From NCBI RefSeq assembly GCF_000173075.1, contig NZ_ABVL01000019.1:1-64000 (forward strand): 64,000 nt of DNA, written 5' to 3'. Below, piece by piece: positions 50,908 through 63,000 of this stretch. Each line of letters starts with the position of its first letter. Position 1 is the first letter of the stretch. The notes below the pieces were generated by a model. It had not been told where the DNA came from, did not search any database, and saw only the letters and a list, made by a program, of their open reading frames with translations. This DNA is from Chthoniobacter flavus Ellin428 (GTDB taxonomy: Bacteria; Verrucomicrobiota; Verrucomicrobiia; Chthoniobacterales; Chthoniobacteraceae). A program made the translations under genes and the position numbers.

Positions 50908-53900
50908 CGGTAACACCACCCTCATCTTCGGTGGACACAACAACCTGACGTTCACGTCGGGTATGGACTTGAACTCAGCTACCACGATCGAAAACCGCAA
51001 TTTCCAGGTTAACGATATCCAAGGGAACGTCACCTTTGGCGGCGTGCTGAGCAATTCGAGCACGGCATTTTCCAATATCACCAAGTCCGGTTTGGGCACT
51101 CTCGTCCTTTCGGGCGCCAATACTTTCGGTTCCACCGCTTCCGGTGTGACCAATGTAACCGTCTCTGCCGGCATCCTGCAGTTCTCCGCGGATAATAACC
51201 TGGGCACGGACAGCGCCACGGCTAACAACGTCTCCCTCGGTGGCGGCTTCCTCGAATATACCGGAGCCGGTTCGTTGATTTGGAATAGTGCATCCACCAA
51301 CCGCACCCTGAATTTGACCGCGGCCAGCGGCATTCAGGTGGATAGTGCTACAGGCATCCTCGAGATCGATAACAACACCACTGGTGCTTTCGCCCTGACG
51401 AAGGCCGGCGCCGGTACTCTCAAGTTGATCGGCACGGCCAATACCGACACGACGCTGACCATCGGTGGGCTGCCGACCGGTGGCGGCGTGGTCAGCACCA
51501 CGGCGACCAGCGGCAACCCGTTTGTGGCCAGCAACGGCACGGTCAACCTCCTCGGCGGCAACCTAACCATCACCGGTGGCGGAGCGGCGCAAGCGCTCAA
51601 CCTCGGCCTGACCAGCACGCTGAACTACGGCAGTGGTTCATATATCACTATCAACGGTCCGACTTCCGGCACGAATAGCCTCCAGACCCAGACGTTGACC
51701 CGCACGAACCAAGGTACGCTGACGATCATCGGTACCGACCTCACCAACTTCGGTGCCGGTACTTTGGTGGAAAAATTGCTCGTTGGCGGAACCGCACCCG
51801 CGACCGCGAACGGCATGCTCACGGTGCCGACCGCTTTCATCCGTTTGGCGGGCACAGGCGCGGTGGCCAACTTCGCCACCTATGGCGCGACGAACGGCTT
51901 TACCACGGAGACGAATCTCGCATCTCCCAACAATATCACCAATCCTGGTGTAGCCGTGATGGCGGACATTGCCGCCGGCGCGGCCCCCGTTACGGCCACT
52001 GCGACTGGCGTGAACAACGCGCTGGCTTTGCGCACGGCAAACAGCATTACCGATAACTCCGGCGCGAACCTCGTCATTGCCAATGGCGGCCTCATCCTGA
52101 ACGTCAACACGGCGAATGCCAACGCGGGTGTCACGATTAGCACCGCGAACTTGACCTTCGGCTCGGTGGCGACCCCGGCGGAAGGCATCATCTACGTGGC
52201 GGACGGAACGAGCAGCACCCCGACCATCAGCAGCGCGATTACGGCGACCAACCTCACCAAGGCCGGACCCGGCACCTTGCTCTTGAGCGGTACCGGCAGC
52301 GTCATGGCCCCGGTCGGCACCGGCCTGCGCAATATCTCGATCAACGAAGGCACACTGCAGTTTGCTGGCCAATCCAGCTTGCCCAGCAGCGGTCTGGTCA
52401 CCATTAGCCCGATGGATACCGGCACGTTCGATTTGAACAATCAGAGCCTGACGATCGGAGGCTTGGGCAGCGGTGCTTCCTCGGCGATCACTTCCACGGG
52501 TAACGTGATCAATTCCGGCGCTGGCGCGCAGACCCTGACGCTCGCGGTCAATAACCAGACCAGCACCTTCAGCGGCCTGATCAGCGGCAATATCAGCATC
52601 ACCAAGGGCGGCACGGGCACGCAGATCTTCGGTGGTAACAATCTCACCGGGACCGGCGGCAATACCTACACCGGCACGACCACGATCAACGCCGGCAACA
52701 TTCAGAGCGCCGGCGGTATCTATACCGAAAGCGGCACGTTGCAGGTCAACGGTGTCAACTCCCTCGGCACCAATACTTCGGTCACCCTGGCCGGCGGCGC
52801 CTTGCTGCTGAATAATGCTTTCGCAGCCAGCGACATGATTGCGGATTTCACCACGCTGCAACAGGGTCCGGGCAGCGGCTACAACATCACGGTCGCCGGG
52901 ACGAATAACTTCGGGACGACGAATACGACCAGTATTCTGCAAACTGGAACTTCGGCAGCATCGTTGCCGAGCGGCGTTTATGAGGCGTTCAACAACTTGA
53001 CGGTCAACGCTCCGGTTCTCACGCTTCAGCAAGGTCAAAACAACGCGAATATCACCAACGGTATTCTCATCGCCGGGACGACCACTTTCGCCGGCAACAC
53101 CACGCTGAACGTGAATAACAACGGGAACACCGTTGAAAACTTTGTTCTGGCCGGGACGATTTCAGCTCCCACCTTCACGCTGACCAAGATCGGCAGTGGT
53201 AACGTCACCCTCACCGGAACCGGCGGCAGTGGCAATGGCACCGGCGGCGCAGCCAACAACGTCGGGGCTTGGAATATTTATGCCGGCACGCTCGAAGTCC
53301 GTCTATCCGACGGCAGTAGCAGCCCGTTGGGAACGAATAACGTTACCCTCAACGGCGCGACCCTGGCCATTCGGCATGACGGCGACGACCTGGCAGATCC
53401 CGAGAACCTGACCACCTTCAGCGGCTTGAACCTGGTCATTGGCTCGACGGCATCCGTCGCCAGCGGGAACTACCTGGATAGCGCCAATACCACGCTGAAT
53501 TTGGGGACGCTGAACAACGGTAACTTCAAGACGATCGAAATCAACCAGCTCCAGTTTGGCGGCCCGTTGGGCACGGCTTTCCTCACCGAAGGCAACCTGA
53601 ACAACACCTATCCGCTGGAGGCGTTGAATGGCTTGACCATGATCAAGGACGCCTACCTGTCCCTCGGTGGCAGCCCGGTGACGCTGGATGGCGCCATCAG
53701 CGGCAATGGCACGATCTTCAAGACGGGCACCAACGAATTGGACATCAATACCGTAGCTACCAACACCGGCGGCACGATCTTCAACCAAGGCAACGATCAA
53801 ACTTCGGCAGCTTTGGAAGGTAACACCCCGCACGCTGAGGCAGCCACCGCCCAGCTCGGAAGTGGAAACATCACGGTCAACCCGAGTGCGGGTTCTCCGC

Positions 53901-54010
53901 TTCAACGGCATCGGCAACCTCAATTCGAGTTCGCTGGTCGACGTTCGCAGCAACGTGCTCAACTACGGTGTCATCGGCATCGGCGACAACACGGCGCTCA
54001 GCAGCTATAA
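50711..54010 (+). CDS. Giant PATR surface protein, segment B (frameshifted continuation)
   Basis: An open frame of 1,099 codons, but authentic PATR sequence starts only near 50846 (KIDPYGGDRTIVNPLGAINH); the first 45 codons are out-of-frame noise over segment A. It holds further repeats (ITKSGLGTLVLSGANTFGS, LTKAGPGTLLLSGTGSV, GGNTYTGTTTINAGNIQ). No signal peptide and no start-like context exist, so it is not a separate gene. It joins segment A by a +1 shift in GTGGAAAATC (50842-50851). It loses frame again at GTGCGGGTTC near 53890, where one extra G moves the protein to a third frame. Its last 40 residues are noise. Confidence 0.8.
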   Translation: MRTPTSPALLPHRRSSVVRWAPARCSWVARAPRPAVSATRRPRLWKIDPYGGDRTIVNPLGAINHNGNTTLIFGGHNNLTFTSGMDLNSATTIENRNFQVNDIQGNVTFGGVLSNSSTAFSNITKSGLGTLVLSGANTFGSTASGVTNVTVSAGILQFSADNNLGTDSATANNVSLGGGFLEYTGAGSLIWNSASTNRTLNLTAASGIQVDSATGILEIDNNTTGAFALTKAGAGTLKLIGTANTDTTLTIGGLPTGGGVVSTTATSGNPFVASNGTVNLLGGNLTITGGGAAQALNLGLTSTLNYGSGSYITINGPTSGTNSLQTQTLTRTNQGTLTIIGTDLTNFGAGTLVEKLLVGGTAPATANGMLTVPTAFIRLAGTGAVANFATYGATNGFTTETNLASPNNITNPGVAVMADIAAGAAPVTATATGVNNALALRTANSITDNSGANLVIANGGLILNVNTANANAGVTISTANLTFGSVATPAEGIIYVADGTSSTPTISSAITATNLTKAGPGTLLLSGTGSVMAPVGTGLRNISINEGTLQFAGQSSLPSSGLVTISPMDTGTFDLNNQSLTIGGLGSGASSAITSTGNVINSGAGAQTLTLAVNNQTSTFSGLISGNISITKGGTGTQIFGGNNLTGTGGNTYTGTTTINAGNIQSAGGIYTESGTLQVNGVNSLGTNTSVTLAGGALLLNNAFAASDMIADFTTLQQGPGSGYNITVAGTNNFGTTNTTSILQTGTSAASLPSGVYEAFNNLTVNAPVLTLQQGQNNANITNGILIAGTTTFAGNTTLNVNNNGNTVENFVLAGTISAPTFTLTKIGSGNVTLTGTGGSGNGTGGAANNVGAWNIYAGTLEVRLSDGSSSPLGTNNVTLNGATLAIRHDGDDLADPENLTTFSGLNLVIGSTASVASGNYLDSANTTLNLGTLNNGNFKTIEINQLQFGGPLGTAFLTEGNLNNTYPLEALNGLTMIKDAYLSLGGSPVTLDGAISGNGTIFKTGTNELDINTVATNTGGTIFNQGNDQTSAALEGNTPHAEAATAQLGSGNITVNPSAGSPLQRHRQPQFEFAGRRSQQRAQLRCHRHRRQHGAQQL

Positions 54011-57000
54011 CCTGCGTGTTCCGCAGGCGGCCGGCGTGTTCAGCAACAACATGCTCATCGGACCGAATACCGGTTCGGGCGTTCTGGCCATTAACTCCGT
54101 CTACAGCCTGCCGATCAACCTGGCGACCATCGGTGACGGCACCTGGTATCTGGGTTCGACGAACAACGGAGCAGGCGTTTCCGCCACCAGCAGTGTCAAC
54201 GGCACCATTACCGGCACGGTCGCGCCGGGCGCGCCGGGCAACTTCCGTTACACCGTCGGTGCAACCTCCAACCAGTCGAGTTCGTTGCCGACTTACCGTC
54301 TGGGCGGCGGCGGGAATTTCCTCAACATCGGTCTGGTCGGTTCGGACGCCGCAGCCACGGCCACGGCCAACATCATCACCGGAAATGCCAACGTCGTCGT
54401 GGGCGGCCAGCTCACGAATACGAGCAACAACAACGGTGCGATCATCGGCAACGTCACCGGCACAGTCTTCTTCAACCAAAACGAAAACTACACCGGGGCG
54501 ACCTTGGTCGACAATGGCAGCACTCTCGAATTCCGCGGCACCATGGCCACCAGCGGCTACGAAGTGTTTGGCATCCTGGCGGCTGGCGGAAGCGGCGGTA
54601 CCTTTGCCGGCGGCCCGGCACCGGTGATCCGTCCCGGCGGTTTGGTTCGCCTCGACAACTCCCTGGATCTGCTGCCCGCTTCCGCCACCCAGGGCCGGTG
54701 GGGAAGTTCAATGGCGGTCAACCTCGACAGCGGCACCTTCCGCGTCATCGGCAATGCCGCGGCGGATCTGACGCAGAACGTCGGCGCGGTCAACATCGCC
54801 GGTGGTTCGTTCTTCACCCCGCAAAGCGTCTTTGGCGGTCGTGTCATGCAGATCAATGCGGCCAGCATCAACCGTGTGGCCAATAACAACGGCGTCACGG
54901 GTAGCAACGGCATGGTCTCTATCGAACCGACGAACGGCAGCCAACTTGGAACGAACGAACGTGTGACGGCGACCACGATTGCCAATTATGCCGGCACCCA
55001 GGTCAGCCCGACCTCCGCGATTCAGAACGGCATGGTCGCGCCGTGGATGTACAATAACCGCGACCAGCAGTTCCTCACTTACAGCGACTTCGGCTTCGTC
55101 AACGCCGGCTTCAATCTCAACGTCGGCAACATCACCCTGCCAGCGTCGACCGGCACCGGGGTGGAACGCCTTCTCATCAACGGTGGCACGGCGACCCTCC
55201 CGGTGGGTGGCTCGATCAATGTGTGGGCGTTGCGTCCGGATAGCTCGGTGGTGATGGCGACGACCAGCGATACGACGGCCTCGATCACGATCGGCAGCGG
55301 CGGCATCATCGACGGTCAGAGCATTTCCCTCACGCCGAAGCTCGTCTTCGGCAGCACCGGAAGTCCGGTCGAGGCGGACATCGCGGTGGCGGCCAATACG
55401 TTGGTCATCGGTGACATCACGAACACCACTACTTCCGGCCAGATTACGGCGACAAACATCGTCAAGGCTGGCACCGGCACCCTGCAGATGGATTCCGAGC
55501 AGGCGACCTTCAACGGCAGTATTGCCGTCAATGGTGGCGGCCTGACCCTGCGCAACACGGTTGCGGCCGGCAACACCTCGAATGCCGGCGGTGCGGGTGG
55601 CTCGATCATCATTAACGGCTTCCAGTCTTCGCTCAACCTGCGCGCCGATAATAACAACACGGTCTTTAACAATAGTGTGGTGATCAACGCCAACAATCCC
55701 GTGGCGATCATCAGCACGGACCGTGCGGCGAGCACCAGCGTCACTGGCAACACAATCGCTTTGGCTGGCGGCCTTACCTTCCTCGGTTCGCCGGGCGACC
55801 AGGGGCAGACGCTGACATACAACACGGCGAATGCCTACAACCTGCAAATCAATGGCACGACCAGCCTTGGCGCGGGCTATGACATCTTCAACATCACCAA
55901 CGCCAATTCCCAAAATCCGAACCTGACACTGGCCGGGGCGGTGACTGGAGCCGGCACGCTGGTGCGTGAAGGCGCGAGCACCGGCACCTTGTTTGTCGGT
56001 GCCAGTGGCGTAAACCCCACCGCGAGCAACACCTTCACGGGAGGCGTGGTCATTCTGACCGGTGGTAACGTGCAGTTCAATGCCACGGCCACGGCGAATG
56101 GCAACGTGGTCAACAACCTCCTGGGCGCAGGTAACAACGTGAACTTGCTCGGGGGCCAGTTGAACCTCCGCGTCGACCAGACAAACAACAGCACCTTCGA
56201 AACCGCGACTTTCACTACCAACACGGTCACGGTCACGGGGAACAGCACCATCAACGTCGACCGTGTGACGTCCAGCGGCGGCACCAACAAGGCCGTGGCC
56301 TTGTCCAGCCTGTCCATCGGCGGCCAAACGTTGACGGTCTCCAGTGCTGACACTTACGCGCTGCGCTTCAACGCGGTGAATCTCAGTGGCACGCCGACGC
56401 TCAACACGAGCAACGACTTGGTCCTCAGCCATGTCAGTGACAGCGGCGCGGGGCTTTCCATCGTCAAGAACGGCGCCGGCCAGCTTTGGTTCGCCGACAA
56501 CACCAGCACGTTCAGTGGCGGAGTTTATGTGAACGCCGGCACTCTGCGCTTCGGCACGCCAGGCGCGGTCAGCACCACGGCCACGGCTGGCACCGGCAGC
56601 GTGCAGATCAACGCCCAGGGCGCGGTCCAACTGGAATCGGCTTCCAACATCGGAACCGGCAAGCTCCTCGTCGACGGCGTCAATCCCTCGCTCGGCGTTG
56701 TCCGCGTGGGCGCGGATGCCTCGCTAACGGCTACTGTGCTGAGCAACAGCGGTGTCTTCAACAGCGCGTCCACGAACGGCGATCTGCGCATTACCACCAA
56801 TTACGCCAATGCGCTCGACCTGAGCAATAACGCCACCACCGGTATCGGCGACGGCACGTTCTTCCTCGGCGTGCAACAAACAGGTGGCACTACCAGTTTC
56901 AGTTACACCGCCAATACCTTAGGGGTTGGCACAGGTAACGTATATCGGCTGGGCGCGAACGATGCCAACACCACGACGCTCATTCTGGCGCCGGTGACCT

Positions 57001-60000
57001 CCACCAGCACCGTCCTGACGGGCGCGAACAGCTTGCAGGTCGGCGCGCTGGCTTTCGGCTTCAACAACGGCACGGGCACCGTGCTGCTCAATACCACGAA
57101 CAACTACAGCGGCGGCACGGTCATTTCCCGTGGCAGCACCCTGCAGATCGCTTCCGGCGGCGCCAATACCCCGCTCGGCAGCGGCCAGGTGGATGTGTTC
57201 GGCACCATGACGGCGCAAAACACCAACGGCAGCTTCAAGACCGCGACGACGGGCAACACCAACACGTTCGTGTTCCATCCGGGTGGCATCCTGAGGTTCG
57301 AAAACAACGTCACCGCGACCAATGCGGATCGTTGGGATGACTCGACCGGGATTGCCCTCAACGGGTCTGGCGTGACCATCGACAGTCTCAATAATAGCAC
57401 CAGCACGGAAACGGTTGGCGCCATCAGCTTCTCGAACGGTTCTCGCATCACCTTAAACTCCACCGGCACCGGCCAAGTCCAGTTGACCACTTCGGGCGGA
57501 TCCGGCAACCTGACCCGTAACGGCACCGGCACCCTGGTGTTTGTGGACACTGCGGCGGCCCGCTTGGGCGCGGCTGCGGGCAACAACAGCGAGCGCTTCC
57601 TCGTCACGGGTGGCGTGGCGAACATCAATGCCACCACGCTCAATGGCATGCTGCCCGGTTACATCGTGTCGGCCAACGATAACGCCTTCGTCAATTACGG
57701 CACGAACGGCATCATCGCCACGGCGTTCAACAACACGAACTTCGGCTCCGGCTTGACCAACAACTCGCTCGTCGACGTGACCGCCAACACTTCGCTCACC
57801 GGCAACGTGTCCGCTTACGCCATGCGGATCGCCGCCTTCACCCTCAGCAACGGCACGGGCCAATTCGATACCGTGACGTTGAACGGCGCGGGCACCGCGA
57901 ATTCCGCGGGCGGCCTCATCTTCTCGGGTACCGGCACCCTCAATGCAAACCTGAGCTTCAATGGATTCGAAGGGCTCATCTACACCGCCAGCGGGGTGAC
58001 GGGCACGATCAACGGCGACCTGAGCGGCATCAGTGCGACCGGCATCACGAAATTCGGCGTCGGTATCCTGGCCATCGGCAAAGACCAGACGGATCTCGCC
58101 CGCGGCACTGGGGCTGGCTACTCCAATGGCTGGAATGTCAACGAGGGCCAGCTCACTCCTCTGACCTTTGGCGCCCTGGGTAATGCGGTCAGCACCAACT
58201 CGGTCAACCTGAACGGCAACGTCGCCGGCACCGCGACCAACGCTATTCTGCCGAATGCGGCTACCCTCCGCTTGCAGTTGAACCAAGGCAATCTCGGGAT
58301 CGCTTATTACTCCATGGGTAACCTGAACGTGACCGATCTCGGCTCGATCAGCTACGACCCGCAGTCCGACGACCGCACGCAAGCGCTGGGTGCGGCGGGC
58401 GCCCTCTCCAACGTGACCATCACCTCCACCGGTGGCTCCAAGGAGGACGCGCAGCTCTACTTCAACGACGCCCGTAATCGCGCAATTCTCCAAGTCGGTA
58501 CCTTGACGGTGAGTGGTGCCAATGCGGGTGCTCAGCTCTATATCGCCACAACCACCCAGGGTAGTAACATCACCTCGGGCATCAGCTCGGGTCTCTCGGT
58601 GGCCTCACTGGCCGGCACCTCCGATCAACGCATCGAGAAGTGGGGCAGCGGCGTTCTCTACGTCCGCGGTTCCAGCACGTTCGCCGGCGCGGTGAACATC
58701 GAGGAAGGTGCGATCCAGGTAAACAACAACGGTTCGCTCGGCACCGGTGCAGTGACGGTCAAGCGTTTCGGTATCCTCGACGTCAATACGGCCAACTTCG
58801 CGCCGACCAATTCGACCATCACCTATCAGTCCGGTGCCATCGAACGCTGGACGGCGGATGGCGCCCGCACCGGCACCCTCGACTTGACCAACGGCGGCAC
58901 CACGACCGGGGCGAGCCTCCAGGTCGCCAACGACCAGACGGCCAACACGCTCAACGTGATCATGAACGGTGGCTCGATTTCGGGCTTCCTCCGCACGGAC
59001 GATCTGCTCGGCACCAACGGCAACCGTGCCGTTTACCGGACGCTGAATTCGAACATCACGTTCACCTTCAATGGCAACACCTACCTCGGGCAGGATATCA
59101 GCCAGGGGGTGAATGGTACGGATATGGGCATGCAGGCGAATGCTTTCAACCCGCTGACCGCGGCGGCGAACGGCGTGCTCCTGCAAATCAACGGTGCTAT
59201 TTCCGGCACGGGTGGCCTGATCAAGCAGGGTTACGACACGATCACGATTGCCTCGAGCAATGACACCTACTCGGGTGGAACGTCTGTGACTCAAGGTATG
59301 CTGCGCGCGGGAGCGACCAACGTCCTCGGTTCGAGCGACAATACGGTCGGCAACATCGGCACCGGCAACCTCAGCACCACAGGTGGCGGCATGTTCGATC
59401 TCAACGGTTACGATCAGTCCGTTGGCCGGTTGACTTCCACCGCCAGCGGCTTCACGGCGGGCACGACCAATTCCACCGGCAGCGGTTACATCACCAACAC
59501 GGCGACGGTGACCAACACGCTCAGTGTCGGCAATGGCACGACCGGTTCGGCGACCGACTTTACCTACGGTGGCGTCATCCAATACAACGTCGCCGTGGTG
59601 AAGAACGGAACTGCGGTCTTCAGCTTGACCAACGCCAACACTTACGCGGGTGGCACGACGCTCAACAGCGGCTGGCTCCAGGCGGCGAACACGACCGGCT
59701 CGGCCACGGGCTCGGGCAACGTGACGGTCAACGGCGGTACGCTGGCCGGCGCCGGCACCATCGCGGGTACGGTCATCCTGAACAGCGGTGGCGCGCTCGA
59801 ACCCGGCGCCCTGACGCTGGGACCCGTTGGCAATCCGACGAGCACCATCGGCACCTTGACCGTCGGCGGCCTGACGATCAATACCGGCAGCACGCTCACC
59901 TTCAAGCTCACGACCCCGGGCGGAAGCGACGATCTGGTCAGTATCACCGGGACCGATCCGCTCAGTAGCTCGATCCTCAATATCGCGGGCGCCCCCACCT

Positions 60001-63000
60001 TGAACATCCTGAACTCGGGTGGGTTTACGACCGGCACTTACAAGCTCTTCTCCTTTGCCAATGGCACGGATACCGGCTTCAGCAATCTCCCGCTGCATCC
60101 CACCAGCCCGGTGGCTGGTCTCATCCTCACGACCGTCGACAATACGGCTTCGCACGAAATCGATCTTTTGGTGCAAGCGAATACGACCGTCGTCTGGAGC
60201 GGTAAGGAAAACCAGATCTGGGACACCACCACTCACGCGTCTCCGAAGAACTGGGTTGACCTGACCAGCAACCCCGCGGACTTCGTCAATAATCTCGATG
60301 TCACGTTTGACGATACCGCGACCGGTTTTGCCCCGGTCGTCAGCGGAACCGTTCAACCGAAGTCCATCTCGTTTAACAACGCGACGGCCGACTACGTGCT
60401 GGGAACGGATGGTTCTGGCGTCATTGCGGACAGCACCTTGCCCACGGCTCTGGCCAAGACCGCCGCCGGTGGGTTGACGATCAATATCGGCACCAACACC
60501 TTCAGTGGTGGCTCGACCATCAGCGCCGGCACGGTGACCTTCGGGGCTTCGACATTGGTCACGGGTGGAACGCTGACCCAAGGCCCGCTGGGCGTTGGGG
60601 CAATCGCCCTCAATGGCGGCACGATCCAGGACAACGGCTCCCCGATTACCATCGCCAACGCGATCAATATCGGCGGCAACCTCAGCTTCGATTCGACGGG
60701 CTCCGGCAGCCTGACCTTCACCAACGAAGTGGCGGCCAATCAGACGACCCTCATCGTCAGCCCGACGCTGACGGTAGCCAGCGGTGCCAGTGTCACCTTC
60801 CAGCAGCCGATTGTCGGCTCGGGGAAGAGCCTCACCAAGGCGGGCAACGGCACACTCATCCTCGCTGGTGCAAACACCTACAATGGCGGAACGACCGTCA
60901 GTGGCGGTGTGCTGCAGGTCAACTTGGGCGGCAGCCTGGCTGCGGGCAGCAATCTGACGGTGAACTCCGGCGGCACGGCGGCGTTGAACAACGTCGGCCA
61001 GTCCCTCGGCACGGTGCAGGCGAACGGCGTATTGAACCTCAATGCAGCCGCCAGCACGACGACGGCGACCACCCTGAATGGCGCCTCCTCCGGCGCGCTC
61101 GCCTTGGGCACCGCCCCGACGACGATTCTGAGCGTCGCCAACGGCGCCTATAACGGCACTCTGACGGGCAGTGGTGTCCTGACAAAGGCGGGGACCGGCG
61201 CTGATGTGCTGACCCTGACCAACAGTGGAAGCACCTACACCGGTGGGACCAATCTCACCGCTGGAACGCTCACTCTCGGTGCGAGCTCGATTGTGACCGC
61301 GGGCAGCTTGGTTTCCGGCCCGATCGGGACGGGCACTCTGGCCGTCACCGCTGGCACCACCATCAACGGACAAACCGCGGCGCAGACCATTGCCAACGCG
61401 GTGAACCTCAATGCCTCGGTCGTTCTTGGTGGCACCAGCCTGACCATCGACGGGACGGGTTTGACGTCGCCGACCAGCATCACCCTGCTGGCTAATGCCA
61501 GCATCGCGGCAAATAGTACCGATACCTTTGCCAGCGTGGTGACGGACGGCGCCTCGACGTTCAACCTGACTCAGGCGGGCACGGGCACGCTGGCCCTGAC
61601 CAATGCGGCCAGCACCTACAAGGGCATCACGACCGTCAACTCCGGCGTTCTCCAAGTCTCGAAACTTGCCGCGGGCGGCTCTCCGAGCAGCATCGGCCAA
61701 TCGAGCAATGCGGCGACCAACCTGGTGATCAACGGCGGCACGTTCAAGTATGCTGGCGCCGGTGATACCACTGACCGACTCTTTACCATCGGCGCCACCG
61801 CGGGCAGCACGATCGATGCGTCCGGCACCGGTCCGGTCAACTTCAGCAACAGCGGTTCCATGGCCTTTGCGGGGACTACCGCGCGCACCCTGACGTTGAC
61901 GGGCTCCAACACGGGCGCCAATACGCTCGCTGCGAAGATCGCCGACAGCGGCTCCGGTGTGACGACGCTCGTCAAGAACGGCGGCGGCACTTGGGCGCTG
62001 ACCAACGCGACCAGCAGCTACACGGGGACGACGACGATCAACTCCGGCACGCTGAGCATCAGCGCGATGGCCAATGTCTCGGTGGCGAGCCCGATTGGCG
62101 ATCCTACCACGACGGCCAATGGCACGATTGGTATCGGCAACGGCGCGGGCGGTGCGACGCTGCAATACACCGGCGCAGCCACCAGCAGCAATCGCGTGAT
62201 CAATCTCGCCGGCACGACCGGTGGTGCGGCTCTCGATGCGGAAGGCACGGGCGCCTGGACGCTGACCTCCAACATCACAGCGACGGGCGGTGGCGCGAAG
62301 GTTCTGACGCTCACCGGCGCTGCCGCGGCGAACATCGTCAACACCATCAGCGGCACCATCGTTGATAACTCGGGCACCAACACCACGGGGATTACGAAGA
62401 GTGGCACCGACACCTGGCTGCTTTCCAACGCGGCCAGCACCAACACGGGTATCGTCACTCTCAACAACGGTATTCTTGAGTTGCAGAAACTCAGCGCCGG
62501 TGGCGTCGCGAGCAGCATCGGCCAGTCGAGCAATCTCGGCGCAAACCTCGTCTTCAATGGTGGCACATTGCAATACGTCGGCTCGGGTGATACGACCGAC
62601 CGCTTGTTCACGCTGACGGCTTTCGGCGGCACAATCGACGATTCGGGCACGGGTGCGCTGACCTTCAGCAACACCGGCGCGCTGACTTACACCGGAAGTG
62701 GCGCGCGATCCCTGACCCTGACCGGGTCGTATACCGCTTCCTCGGATACCTTCGCCCCGGCATTGGCCGATGGCACAGGTGGTTCCACCTCGCTGATCAA
62801 GACCGGCGCCAGCACATGGACGGTTGCCTCCGGCAGCACCTATACCGGGTCGACCAATGTGCTCAACGGCACGTTGGTGGCCGGCAGTAACTCGGCCTTC
62901 GGCACCCAGACCGGCACGTTTACGCCGACCCTGAACTTGGGTGATGTGACCGGCAGCAACAACGCCGCGGTGCTGCTCGATGCGACAAACGCGCGCTTCA

